Positions 21,747 to 30,511 of a DNA stretch of 64,000 nucleotides are shown here, piece after piece. A model generated the notes under the pieces. The model was not told where the DNA came from, made no database searches, and saw nothing but the letters and a program-made list of their open reading frames with translations. The stretch covers positions 122,380 to 186,379 of the forward strand of contig WNYE01000084.1 in assembly GCA_021396245.1 (NCBI GenBank), given 5' to 3'. The translations under genes and the position numbers were made by a program. Positions within the stretch are counted from its first letter, which is position 1. Every line of letters starts with the position of its first letter. This DNA comes from Sporothrix humicola. Its lineage: Eukaryota > Ascomycota > Sordariomycetes > Ophiostomatales > Ophiostomataceae.

Positions 21747-23774
21747 TCAGTCAAAGCAGTCGTTCCAGTTGCCGCCCCTTCTCGCAAACTCGAGGCTGTC
21801 GACAAACTTGCTCAGGCGGCAGCGGCCCAGCTGGTCGGCGCCGCAGTTTTGGAGCGGCATGATGCGGTCGTTGATCAGGATGCGCACGTATTCGTTGTCT
21901 TCTCCATCCTTACTGTTCTTGTCCGCCGGACACACCATCTTTTCAACGTACATGCGCGCTGCAAAGGGGACGGTCCAGCTGGCGGCGTAGCCGCGCATGT
22001 CTTCTGGGTCCATGCGTGTGGTGTTGGACGGCACGAGCGGCGCGTCGTTGCCGTCCGTGTAGTTATACAGCCCCAGAGCGGCAAAAACGTTGGCCATGTC
22101 GTTGTCGTGGCTGAAATCAGCATAGACTTTGGCGTCCAGCGGGAAGGTGGCCGGGTCGGCGTCCATGGTGCTGTTTGTGCTGGTGTGGTCGTCGACGGGC
22201 GATTCTGTCAGGCGTGCAATCAGCTCGTTGACAAAGCCGACGCCCTGGGTCGCGCCGAGCTCGCTGCCGTCGCCGAAGCCGTACCACTTGCCGAGCGTCT
22301 GGTAGTAGTCGTAGCCATGCCACTCGGGTTCCGTAAACAGGTGGCAAAAGGGTGACAGGCGGCGGCCACCGCCAACAATCTTCTTGACGATCTCGCCATC
22401 CTTGTCTTCGTGCTCCTCCTCGTCGTCGGCAATCGTCTCAAACGGACACAGGTCCATCAGGTAGATCGTCTCGGTATCGGTGAGGTTTGCCCCGGGCAAG
22501 GCCAGGTTCAGGCGCCCCGTGATGGAGGGCACAAACGTCGCCGCAAACGCCCGCTGGGCCTCGGAGCCCCGGCGCGACGTGAACCGCTTGCACAGCCCGT
22601 TGTAGCTCAGCGTGTTGTTGAACCCGGCCTCTTCGGGCAGCAGCACAATCTGCGCGTGCTCGGACTCCTCGTCGTGGCTCGACTGCCCCTTCTTTTTCTG
22701 GGTATCGCTGTGGCGGGCCGCCTGGAAGCCCTGGATCCAGTTGATGGCCGACAGGACGACGCGGTGCTGGTCAGCCGAGCGCACAAACGGGTCGACGTGG
22801 GTCTTGTCGGTGGCCAGCGACTGGATCAGCGTGCGGTACCGGTCGTAAAAGTGCGCGCCCGAGTGCACGAGCTGCTGCTCGCCAAACTTTGTGAGCTCGT
22901 CAGAGCCCATTTCGTAGGTGTAGTTGTTGAGAAAGGCAAACTTGCGGATGGGCCCGTCGTCGATAAAGTGCTTGTGGTCGACCGTGTCCATGATCCGGGA
23001 AATGAGGGCGGCGTAGGCCGCCGACTTGCCGGATGTCGGGTCGCGTCCGCCGTGTCTCGACAGCACTTGGGCAAACGTGAACTTGCAGCCTGGCGGCAGA
23101 TACGGCGATGGCTCTTCTTGGTCGCGTTGTGGAGGTGGTGCAAACGGTGAAGAGTCAGCGCGTTGTGGTGGTGTCTTTTTCTTGGTGCCCGTGTTGGACA
23201 GTTCCGAGGGCACTGAGAAGAACGGCGCGTACTGGCCCCAGTACTGGGCGACGGTCGGATAGCACTGATAGCCGTGGTCGGTTGTGTCGCAGGATGGAGC
23301 GCCTCGGCCGGCAACTCTCGAGGCAGCAATAATGCGCGAGACAATCGCCCCCAAATACAGCATCAGGCCGGCCATGGCGGCCAGCAGTGTGAGTTTCAAG
23401 AAACGGCGGTTCCCGCGAGCCCACACGCCGTCAAACACGCCGTCTTTGAAGTCGCTGTCGAACCGGCTCCGGTATCCTCGATTGCTGCTGCCATACCCTC
23501 CATTCTGGAAGCTGTCGCTGTCCCCCGCGTCCACAAACATCATCGGCTCCCTCCTCCGCCGGCCGCTGCCTCTCTTCCTGTGTCGTCTGTCGCCAAACGC
23601 ATCCTGGCTTTCATCCTCGTCTTCGTCGTCGCTCAGAAATCCCGTCGCTGAAGACGGCGACGAGACGGGTTCGTAGTCGTAGTAGCGGTTGTTGTAGTAG
23701 CCTCCGCGGCGGCCGCCCGAGCCGTCGAGCAGCGACCGCACGCCGTCGACAATCGAAGAAACGGTGCCGGCCAT
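21747..23774 (-). CDS. Histidine acid phosphatase of the phytase type, with N-terminal membrane anchor
   Basis: This intronless gene encodes 675 residues. The first ~125 are hydrophilic with an acidic run (DDEDEDES) and basic clusters. A single hydrophobic segment (about 126-150) follows, with no cleavable signal peptide before it, so a type II membrane protein is likely. The lumenal or extracellular part starts with CDTTDHGYQCYP and WGQYAPFFS, typical of fungal phytases. The catalytic RHGGRDP lies at 240-246 (family RHGxRxP) and the proton-donor HD at 556-557 in FSHDND. Cysteines are spread as in secreted phytases. The family hydrolyses phosphate monoesters such as phytate. Two insertions, one rich in Lys/Ser/Glu and one acidic, distinguish it from compact secreted phytases (about 465 residues). 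The start is the first ATG. Confidence 0.88.
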   Translation of the reverse strand: MAGTVSSIVDGVRSLLDGSGGRRGGYYNNRYYDYEPVSSPSSATGFLSDDEDEDESQDAFGDRRHRKRGSGRRRREPMMFVDAGDSDSFQNGGYGSSNRGYRSRFDSDFKDGVFDGVWARGNRRFLKLTLLAAMAGLMLYLGAIVSRIIAASRVAGRGAPSCDTTDHGYQCYPTVAQYWGQYAPFFSVPSELSNTGTKKKTPPQRADSSPFAPPPQRDQEEPSPYLPPGCKFTFAQVLSRHGGRDPTSGKSAAYAALISRIMDTVDHKHFIDDGPIRKFAFLNNYTYEMGSDELTKFGEQQLVHSGAHFYDRYRTLIQSLATDKTHVDPFVRSADQHRVVLSAINWIQGFQAARHSDTQKKKGQSSHDEESEHAQIVLLPEEAGFNNTLSYNGLCKRFTSRRGSEAQRAFAATFVPSITGRLNLALPGANLTDTETIYLMDLCPFETIADDEEEHEDKDGEIVKKIVGGGRRLSPFCHLFTEPEWHGYDYYQTLGKWYGFGDGSELGATQGVGFVNELIARLTESPVDDHTSTNSTMDADPATFPLDAKVYADFSHDNDMANVFAALGLYNYTDGNDAPLVPSNTTRMDPEDMRGYAASWTVPFAARMYVEKMVCPADKNSKDGEDNEYVRILINDRIMPLQNCGADQLGRCRLSKFVDSLEFARRGGNWNDCFD

Positions 23775-24751
23775 TGTTCGAGTGGGTGGAGGGGGTTTCG
23801 AAATGAAGCGCGAATTGAGAGTCGCACGCGGTGTTGAAGAATGTTTTGTCTGAGAGACGTCTTGTCTTGTCTGTCTCCTTAATTGGGAAGCAACGTGGTA
23901 AACGTAACGGATTGGTTGTATTGTCTAGGATCTGATCCCCTTAAGGATACGTTAAGAAATATACTAATATACAGGCTTTAGTGGTTCCTTCCATAACATA
24001 CCCCCCTAGTTTATAAAAACTGGACAATAAACAATATACTTTTTTTTTTTTTTTTTTTTTAAACTATAAAGATTTAAGATAAAAATTTACGGTGTTTAAT
24101 AAGCGATAAAACTTTTATTAAGTTATTTGTTTTTTGATTAACGTTAAAGATATAGTTATATTAAATACGTTTAGTAATTATTTTTTATTTTAGTTATATA
24201 TTATAAATGTTAATATATTTAAAACGAGAGTTAAAATATACTATGTTTTTATTAATTATATTTAAGGTTTATTAATTATCGTAATATACTTTAAAAGTAA
24301 TAATATAAATATTTAAATTTTTTAATAATTATAATTAATAATAAACTTTTTTTATTTTACTTAATAAAGTTAATATTCCAATAAATTCGTACCCCGGCCT
24401 ATTGACGAGTATGCTGTCGCCCCTGTGTTAGTGAAGGCGGATTGGAGGCCCGCCTTCGCAGCAGGATAAGTCGGGCTTCTCTGTCCAGGTCCAAGGGCTA
24501 AGCGCAAACAGATCTTTAGTGGGAGAAATGGTACTAATGACGAGAATTTCGGAAGGATAGAAATAGGGGGCTATTTGCTACGGCATACTATGTATCTTAC
24601 TAAATTTCGCACACAACAGTTAGTTAGTTCTGTGACAGTTTATTCCCCAGAGGGTTCTGTCTAGCTAGACGCCAATAGTCAGGATTGACTGAGAAAGGCG
24701 AATAATATACTACTACTATATTATTTATATTATTTTCTTTATTTCAGTACA
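23775..24751. mobile_element. AT-rich, RIP-like transposon relic with flanking spacer
   Basis: Bases about 23935-24380 are overwhelmingly A and T, with TA steps everywhere and almost no CA/TG, the pattern left by repeat-induced point mutation. A 21-base T run (24040-24060) borders the AT-rich core. Read on the minus strand, it would be a poly-A tail after a decayed element, as in a LINE. From 24385 to 24720 composition returns to normal abruptly with no gene; this part could be a non-RIPed remnant of the same or another element. No open reading frame, terminal repeat or target duplication could be defined, so the element class is a guess. Confidence 0.5.
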
Positions 24752-26047
24752 CTATGCCCCTGTTTTCAACATTTCCCTGGCTCTCTCGAGATCCGCCTTG
24801 AGGTCGTGGCTCCAGACCCAGCCCATGCTCTTGGCCAGACGGTCGGCCACCCAGGCGGTGTCGTCGCTTCCCTCCAGCTCCAGCTCGTACAGCTGGCCCT
24901 GCCTGCGGCTGGCCTCGACCAAGTGCTGTGTCCGCTCCCTGCGGACGCTGTCGTAGGCGGCGAAGGCCTGCGAGATTTGGCTGCGGTCGGTCACCGACCC
25001 GAGGAGATTCCCCAAAACGTAGGCATCCTCAATGGCCATGCCGGCGCCGGCGCCCATGTGCGGCGTCGAGGCGTGGGCGGCGTCGCCGAGCAGGCACACC
25101 CGTCCTTCAAAGTAGGTGCGGCACGGCGGGTGGTTGAAGAGCGCCCAGACATCCGGCGTCTGCATCTTGGAGATGATCTGCCGCGTCTGCTCGCTCCAGC
25201 CGGCAAAGTCGGACAACATAGTTTTGTGGTCCACCGAGACGACCCAGTCGTCCGACGTCCAGTCGTCGCGCGCGCGGAACGCCACAACGTTCATAAACGC
25301 GCCCTTGGCCACGGAAAACGTCAGGATGTGCCCGCCGCGGCCTAGGTACATTTGCGCGTTGCCGGCCAGCTCGTCGCCGAGGAGCTCGCGGACCTCGTCG
25401 ATCGGAATCAGGCCGCGGTACGCGCACTTGCCCGAGAACACGGCCCGGGCCGCCGGGTCGTGCTCGCCCAGCAGCACCCGCCGCACCCTTGACTTTATTC
25501 CGTCGCACGCAACCACCGCGTCGTGCCGCGCCGTCGTGCCGTCGGCAAACTTTAAGAGAACGCCACTTCCATCGTCCTCGTAGTTTGTGCACCGCTTGCG
25601 GAACTGCGCAATCCCGTCCGGCAGCAGCTTGACCAGCTCGTCCAGAAAGTGCGCCCGCTTGATGCTCGTCTGGCCGCCGTCGCACTCCAGCCGATATATA
25701 AAGTTCTTTTCCTCGCTTCGCTCGCTTTTGTCACCCGACGCCGCGGCCTCGCCGTACCGATAATCAAACCACACGCCTTTGTTGGCCGCCGCCTGGTTAA
25801 ACGTCGCCTGCGCCTCGAAGGCCGCCCGCACGTGCGGCGAGATCAGCGACATCGCCCGCAGCGCGTTCGGCCCAAACGACACCCCCGCCCCGATCTCGCC
25901 AAACTGCCGCGCCTGCTCGTACAGCGTGACAGGGACGCCCTGTTGCAGCAGTTGGAGAGTCAAGGTCAGGCCCGCGATGCCGCCGCCGACGACGGCGACG
26001 TCAAAGTCTTTGGTGAGCGGCCGGCAGAACTCGTCTGGTGGTGCCAT
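24752..26047 (-). CDS. FAD-dependent monooxygenase, salicylate-hydroxylase-like
   Basis: This is a 431-residue intronless flavoprotein of the UbiH/salicylate hydroxylase group (PF01494). The N-terminal Rossmann motif VAVVGGGIAGLTLTLQL (about 17-33) binds FAD. A DG-type block follows (VVACDGIKSRVR). The second FAD motif is GRVCLLGDAAHASTPHMGAG, with aspartate 322, followed by AIEDAYVLG. The usual reaction is NAD(P)H-dependent hydroxylation of an aromatic ring; salicylate itself is not proven. The start is the ATG giving MAPPDEF; an upstream extension needs TTG. The gene is divergent from an alpha/beta hydrolase across 1.56 kb, which suggests co-regulation in an aromatic or polyketide-like pathway. 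No signal peptide is seen, so it is likely cytosolic. Confidence 0.9.
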   Translation of the reverse strand: MAPPDEFCRPLTKDFDVAVVGGGIAGLTLTLQLLQQGVPVTLYEQARQFGEIGAGVSFGPNALRAMSLISPHVRAAFEAQATFNQAAANKGVWFDYRYGEAAASGDKSERSEEKNFIYRLECDGGQTSIKRAHFLDELVKLLPDGIAQFRKRCTNYEDDGSGVLLKFADGTTARHDAVVACDGIKSRVRRVLLGEHDPAARAVFSGKCAYRGLIPIDEVRELLGDELAGNAQMYLGRGGHILTFSVAKGAFMNVVAFRARDDWTSDDWVVSVDHKTMLSDFAGWSEQTRQIISKMQTPDVWALFNHPPCRTYFEGRVCLLGDAAHASTPHMGAGAGMAIEDAYVLGNLLGSVTDRSQISQAFAAYDSVRRERTQHLVEASRRQGQLYELELEGSDDTAWVADRLAKSMGWVWSHDLKADLERAREMLKTGA

Positions 26048-27608
26048 GCTGGTGTTTGTATTCTGAGGGTGTATTTCGAGGTGGTTCGTTGTTTTGTGAT
26101 CCGACAAAGGGTTCGAGAAGGTTTAGGGAGAAGACTGCTAGCGAGACAGGATGGACGAGAATGTAAACTCGGGCCAAGCCTTTGGATTTAAGGGTCTTTT
26201 TAGCTTCTTAGAAAGGGGAAACTTTGTTATAATATTCAAGCTTTCAGGACGTTCGGACGTTCAGCGGATTCGGACTTGCGAGGCGGAAATGACCGAGCAA
26301 AAAACATTAAAACAGTAAAAGTAAACTCGGACAAAACGGACAAAACGGACAGAACGGGCCAAACGTCATGTTGGACTTTATCGCGAACGCGAGCGCTACC
26401 CATTGGCCGCCATTGGCCGTCATTGGGCCCGTTGCCGGTAGTCCCAGGCGCCGTCGACAATTTGACAATATCGGATGGGAGCTCCGGGAGTTGTGTGCAC
26501 CAGCTACGAGCACAAAAACACTAGCAGTCTACCCGAAGAAACATCGGATCTCGGGGTTGGTGCCAGCCAGTCTCGCCAGTCTAGTACTCCAGTCTTCAGT
26601 AATATGTATAAAAATGTACGACATACGGCGTATTACGTAGTCAGGTAGTCCAGAGGACCGTGGCTCGACGCAGTGTGGAGAAAGGGTTAGGGGTTGAAGA
26701 GAGGAATACCAGAATAAATTACTTAGTACGTCGCGCTTATTGGGAATTATGGGGACTATGGGGTACGGTCAACCAATTGCTGTCAGTTCAAAGGACAACA
26801 TACTTTGTCATTACTTTGTCAAGCATCGACTACCAGCAACCAACAAACAACCCACAATTACCGCAGCCCACATGGGAATACGGCAAGGCAAAGTCAAATC
26901 CCCAGTACAATACTGTGTAGTGCTATTTACTTTTTACATTTCTTTACGTCCGTTTTATCCTTTTCGTCCCCACGTTCCCTCTCTCCCTCGTCTAATCTCC
27001 ATCTCCATCTCCATCTCTATTAGTCTCGTTGGTCGTTGTTGAGCTTGACTGTCTTTTCTCTTTCTTCTAGATCCCATCCGATTCATGACCCCAGAATTAG
27101 GAAAAGGGAAAAACGGAGTTGGGCAAAATGGGGAAAGGCAGAAAAAAAAATCAACCTTACCTACCATAGTACATTCTATACTTCTTCACTTCTGTTAGGC
27201 TCCTAAGGTCTATATCATAAGGGAAGTACTTATATTTTAAAAGGGCCCACCCATCATCGTGATGATCGTCGTAGGAATGCCTGACATAGGTTGACCTTGA
27301 AAGGCCACAGGGCTACTGTGTTGGTGACGTGGGCCGGTCCACAAAAGACAGGGGGCATGGAGCTAGTTTCCATATCGAGCATCAACAGGCGAAGAGTTTA
27401 CAAGAGCTAAGTTGCCATGTAGAGTATCACAGGCGAAGCCCAAGAGTTTGCCCATTCGACTGTAAATTGATATAAAGATGCGAGGGTCGCCCATTTCAAC
27501 AGAAAATTGAATCTTCTTCTTGGAAAGGCAGCGCCTTCACCAGACCAGGTCCATTACTTCTTTTTTCCATCTACCTCTACCTAGTCTCTCGGCTCTCAGC
27601 TCTCCGAA
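26048..27608. promoter_or_regulatory. Divergent promoter region, monooxygenase / alpha-beta hydrolase
   Basis: This shared 1.56 kb region carries several small simple repeats: a 9-base CGGACAAAA unit three times at 26328-26354, and an ATCTCC run at 26995-27018. Close to the hydrolase, a short direct repeat (27381-27394 and 27426-27438, core CAGGCGAAG) lies just before the TATA box. No gene is seen. Confidence 0.5.
27471..27477 (+). promoter_or_regulatory. TATA box of the alpha/beta hydrolase gene
   Basis: TATAAAG lies 132 bases before the start codon, downstream of the paired CAGGCGAAG repeats. Position and sequence fit a fungal core promoter. Confidence 0.5.
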
Positions 27609-28367
27609 ATGGCTACATCCACGCAAAAGCCGACGTTTGTCCTGGTCCCCGGCGCGTGGCACCCCGCCGCCGCCAGTTTTGAGCTGATCACGGCCCGGCT
27701 CGCGGCCGCCGGCTACAAGACCGTGCCCGTCGAGCTGCCGTCGTACGGCGCCAACCCGGCGCTCGCCGACTTTGGGCCGGACGTCAATGCGATCCGCCAA
27801 GCCATTCAGTCGTGCGTCGACCGCGGCGAAGACGTCGTGCTCTTTATGCACAGCTACGGCGGCGTCCCCGGCACCGAGGCCTGTCGGGGATTGGACGCGG
27901 CGAGCCGGAGAAAGGAGGGCAAGACGGGCGGCATTGTGCGCTTGGTGTATTGCACCGCCTTCCTCCTGACCGAGGGCGTCTCGCTCATGGAGATGCTGCA
28001 GGGCACGCTGCCGCCGTGGTGCTCACTGTCGGACGACGACACCCTTGTCCACGCGGAGAGTCCCGAGGAGATTTTCTACAACGACCTCTCGCCGGAAGGT
28101 GCGGCCGCCGCCGCACGCACCCTAAAATGCCACAGCTACAGCACGTTCTGGAGCAAGCTGACGTACGCCGCCTGGCGCGACATCCCCGTCACGTACCTGC
28201 TGTGCGACCGCGACAACGCCATCCCGGCGGCCGTGCAGCAGCTCATGATTGACGGCGCACAGCGGCCCGTCGACGTGGAGCGCCTTGAAGCGAGCCACTC
28301 ACCGTTCCTGAGCCGGCCCGACGACGTCGCCGCGGCGTGCCGGCGCGCGGCGGGGGAGAAAGTATGA
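27609..28367 (+). CDS. Alpha/beta hydrolase
   Basis: This 252-residue protein has no introns and no signal peptide. The fold is marked by FVLVPGAWHP at the N-terminus (oxyanion region), the nucleophile elbow MHSYGG with serine 82, the acid region LLCDRDNAIP and histidine 230 in EASHSP. The elbow has Met where most relatives of this PF12697-type group have Gly, as in GHSYGG. Such proteins are esterases, lactonases or C-C hydrolases; the substrate is unknown. Being divergent from the monooxygenase, it may act on the same metabolite. The start is the first ATG, with a TATA box 132 bases upstream. Confidence 0.88.
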   Translation: MATSTQKPTFVLVPGAWHPAAASFELITARLAAAGYKTVPVELPSYGANPALADFGPDVNAIRQAIQSCVDRGEDVVLFMHSYGGVPGTEACRGLDAASRRKEGKTGGIVRLVYCTAFLLTEGVSLMEMLQGTLPPWCSLSDDDTLVHAESPEEIFYNDLSPEGAAAAARTLKCHSYSTFWSKLTYAAWRDIPVTYLLCDRDNAIPAAVQQLMIDGAQRPVDVERLEASHSPFLSRPDDVAAACRRAAGEKV

Positions 28368-28440
28368 GAAATATGTAGCGTTATTTGAATAATAATTGAT
28401 TTGTTCCTTTCTTTTTAATGATATAATGACACCCGCTACT

Positions 28441-28545
28441 GAGGATGCCGTGCAGGCAAACCTATAAGTAAAACCTACACCGCACGGAAAATCATGGTTG
28501 GCGCCCTCGACGAAGCGCTCAGGCAAGACCCGGCCGCCAGCACGC
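28441..28545 (+). pseudogene. Decayed partial copy of the 5' end of the APH-like gene
   Basis: Two blocks match the beginning of the phosphotransferase-like gene at 37215. GCCGTGCAGGCAAACC at 28446-28461 is identical to 37242-37257. About 43 bases at 28496-28538 match 37278-37320 with two mismatches. The spacer between the blocks differs in length (34 versus 20 bases) and sequence, and similarity ends soon after GACCCGGCCGCC. The copy is in the same orientation as its source and sits just past the hydrolase stop, tail-to-tail with the HNH gene. It is too short and broken to code. Confidence 0.8.
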
Positions 28546-28640
28546 TGTCCTTTGTTAGGACTAGGACTACTGCGGCGGCGCAAACCGCTCACGAATGCTG
28601 CCGCGCAGCGTCTTCGCCGTCGCCACTCGGGTTCTTGGCT

Positions 28641-30095
28641 CTAGTCTTTTTTGCTTTCTCTGGCCGGTCGAGGAGACATGAAGCCGCGACGGACCAGATC
28701 CCGGCGGTCCCGTTCTTGCTCGGCCACTACACTAGCCTTCCACTTGCGGGCGGCATCGGCGTCGAGGACGCCCTTGTCGACGGCGGCCTCAATCAGGCAA
28801 CGCCAGTCGTCTGGCACGTCGTTGTCGCAGAAGTCGTCAATGGCGGAGCCAACATCGCCATCGCCATCGCCATCGTAATAGCGATCGTCTTCGTCGTCTT
28901 CGTCTTCGTCTTCGTCTTCGTCGTCGGGCGGTCCGCCGCCAAAAATGTCGCGCAGGACGCCCGCCGCGCGTATACCGCCCAGTAGCTTGTGCGCCCGATA
29001 TTGCATCTCCAAGAGACGGAAGCTAGGCAGTGGCCAGCGCGTTGGGTTAGTCGTGGTAATCTTGTAGACATCGCCGTGCTCGACGCCCACAAAATGGCCG
29101 TGCTCGTCCGGGCGGCGAAGATCCACAAGACCGCCCCAGCGGTGGTGGTGGTGGTTGCGCTGTCCGGTGACATCCGTGTTGTCCGTGTTATCCGTGTTCG
29201 TCGCCAAAGAGTCCTCGTTGTCCAACCAGATCATTTGGACGTAGATGCTGCAGGCCGGATTTATCTGATCAACAGCGTCTTCGTCTTCAACGGGGACGGC
29301 AATCGGTCTCAGTGCAAAGTCGTATCGATCCCACTGCCGGCGGGTCGTCGCGTTCAGTGGCAGGATGTTAATGTTGGCGGTCTCCAAGTCCGCCACGCGG
29401 CGCTCTTCCTCATCGAGTTCAGAAAGTGGCCACAACTGGCGGAGGGCATCCCATGGCCTGACGAGGTTGTCGCTGAGGTTGTCGTTATCCGTTTCCTTTT
29501 CCTTTTCCTTTTCTTTTTGTCGCGTCATGCGCACAGGAACAATGTGAGCGGCGTCTGCGAGAGGCACGCCACTCAGCAAACAACGGCCGCCGTACCACCG
29601 GGGGACTTTGCTGTTGCTGGCTGCGTCGTCTTCGTCGTCTTCGTCGTCTCCGTAGACCGCACTCCAAAGTTCTTCGATTTCCATAATACGCCGCGACAGC
29701 AATGCCAGTACGTCATCAAAAAATAAGTCTGTGTTTCCATTTCCGCCCCACCGTTTTATATTGTCGTTTTTGAGCCAGTCGAGAAAGGGCAGAGAAGCTT
29801 CCGGGTCGCGAGCCACCACCAGGGCGGAGCAAAGCTCCCTTTTCTTTATTGCGAGCCGAATACTGCTGGGGACTCTCGAGTGGCTGAGGTCACCAAGGCG
29901 GTCTTGGAGATATGCGATGAAGTCGGTGCGAAGTTGGCTCTGCGATAGTGACGCAAGAGACGCAAGAGCAGGTTTTTTCTGCAATGATGGCGACGACGAC
30001 GAAGGTGCGGGGGGGTCGCCACGTATGGGTATGGTGCCTGTCGTCGTCGGAAGCCAGTCGACGGGACGGCGCCCGAGGTAGGATACGTCGATCAT
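28641..30095 (-). CDS. Fungal HNH-nuclease-domain protein
   Basis: This is a 484-residue intronless protein. The central part carries the fungal-type HNH signature (PF13391-like): CLLSGVPLADAAHIVPVR with the histidine near residue 184, then a W-rich helix and NINILPLNATTRRQWDRYDFAL, where the final N and H positions of the motif normally lie. The last conserved element reads R-R-Q-W where many relatives have H-R-x-W, so catalytic competence is uncertain. The C-terminal third has acidic repeats (DEDEDEDEDDEDD, DGDGDGD). These proteins are common in filamentous fungi and almost uncharacterised; a role in DNA cleavage is inferred only from the domain. The start is the first true ATG (MIDVSYLGRRP); a longer form would need TTG. 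Confidence 0.82.
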   Translation of the reverse strand: MIDVSYLGRRPVDWLPTTTGTIPIRGDPPAPSSSSPSLQKKPALASLASLSQSQLRTDFIAYLQDRLGDLSHSRVPSSIRLAIKKRELCSALVVARDPEASLPFLDWLKNDNIKRWGGNGNTDLFFDDVLALLSRRIMEIEELWSAVYGDDEDDEDDAASNSKVPRWYGGRCLLSGVPLADAAHIVPVRMTRQKEKEKEKETDNDNLSDNLVRPWDALRQLWPLSELDEEERRVADLETANINILPLNATTRRQWDRYDFALRPIAVPVEDEDAVDQINPACSIYVQMIWLDNEDSLATNTDNTDNTDVTGQRNHHHHRWGGLVDLRRPDEHGHFVGVEHGDVYKITTTNPTRWPLPSFRLLEMQYRAHKLLGGIRAAGVLRDIFGGGPPDDEDEDEDEDDEDDRYYDGDGDGDVGSAIDDFCDNDVPDDWRCLIEAAVDKGVLDADAARKWKASVVAEQERDRRDLVRRGFMSPRPARESKKD

Positions 30096-30511
30096 CCTCT
30101 GTTCGGTAAAGGTAAAAGGTAAAAGGGTGCCTGAAGGAAGATGGACTGGCGGAATCGACGGGATCAACGGAATCGAGAAAGTGGTGCGATGAAAAGAATG
30201 GTAGATAGTGAAATGGATGAAGCGAACGGGGCGAACGAGAGCTCGAGAGGTTATAATGTAAAATTTAGAACGACCTATGAGCCCAGCCCTACGGATTCAC
30301 TAATGCACCCCAGACTACGCCAACTTTAGTGGCGGTTAGTAGGAGCTTCACTGGAATACCAGGTGGGATACTGTGTACTGAGTATTATCTAATACACTAC
30401 AGCGTTTGCCACCCATTTCAACCGTCCAAGACATGAACGACGTCTTACCATCTCGCCATCTCACTCCAGGGCAGACTTGACGACATTATTAGGAACGAAA
30501 ACATATAGAAG
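30096..30511. other. Short intergenic region upstream of the HNH gene
   Basis: About 400 bases hold the HNH promoter and, beyond it, purine-rich sequence with GGATGAAGCGAACGGGGCGAA-like patches. No feature is supported. Confidence 0.5.
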
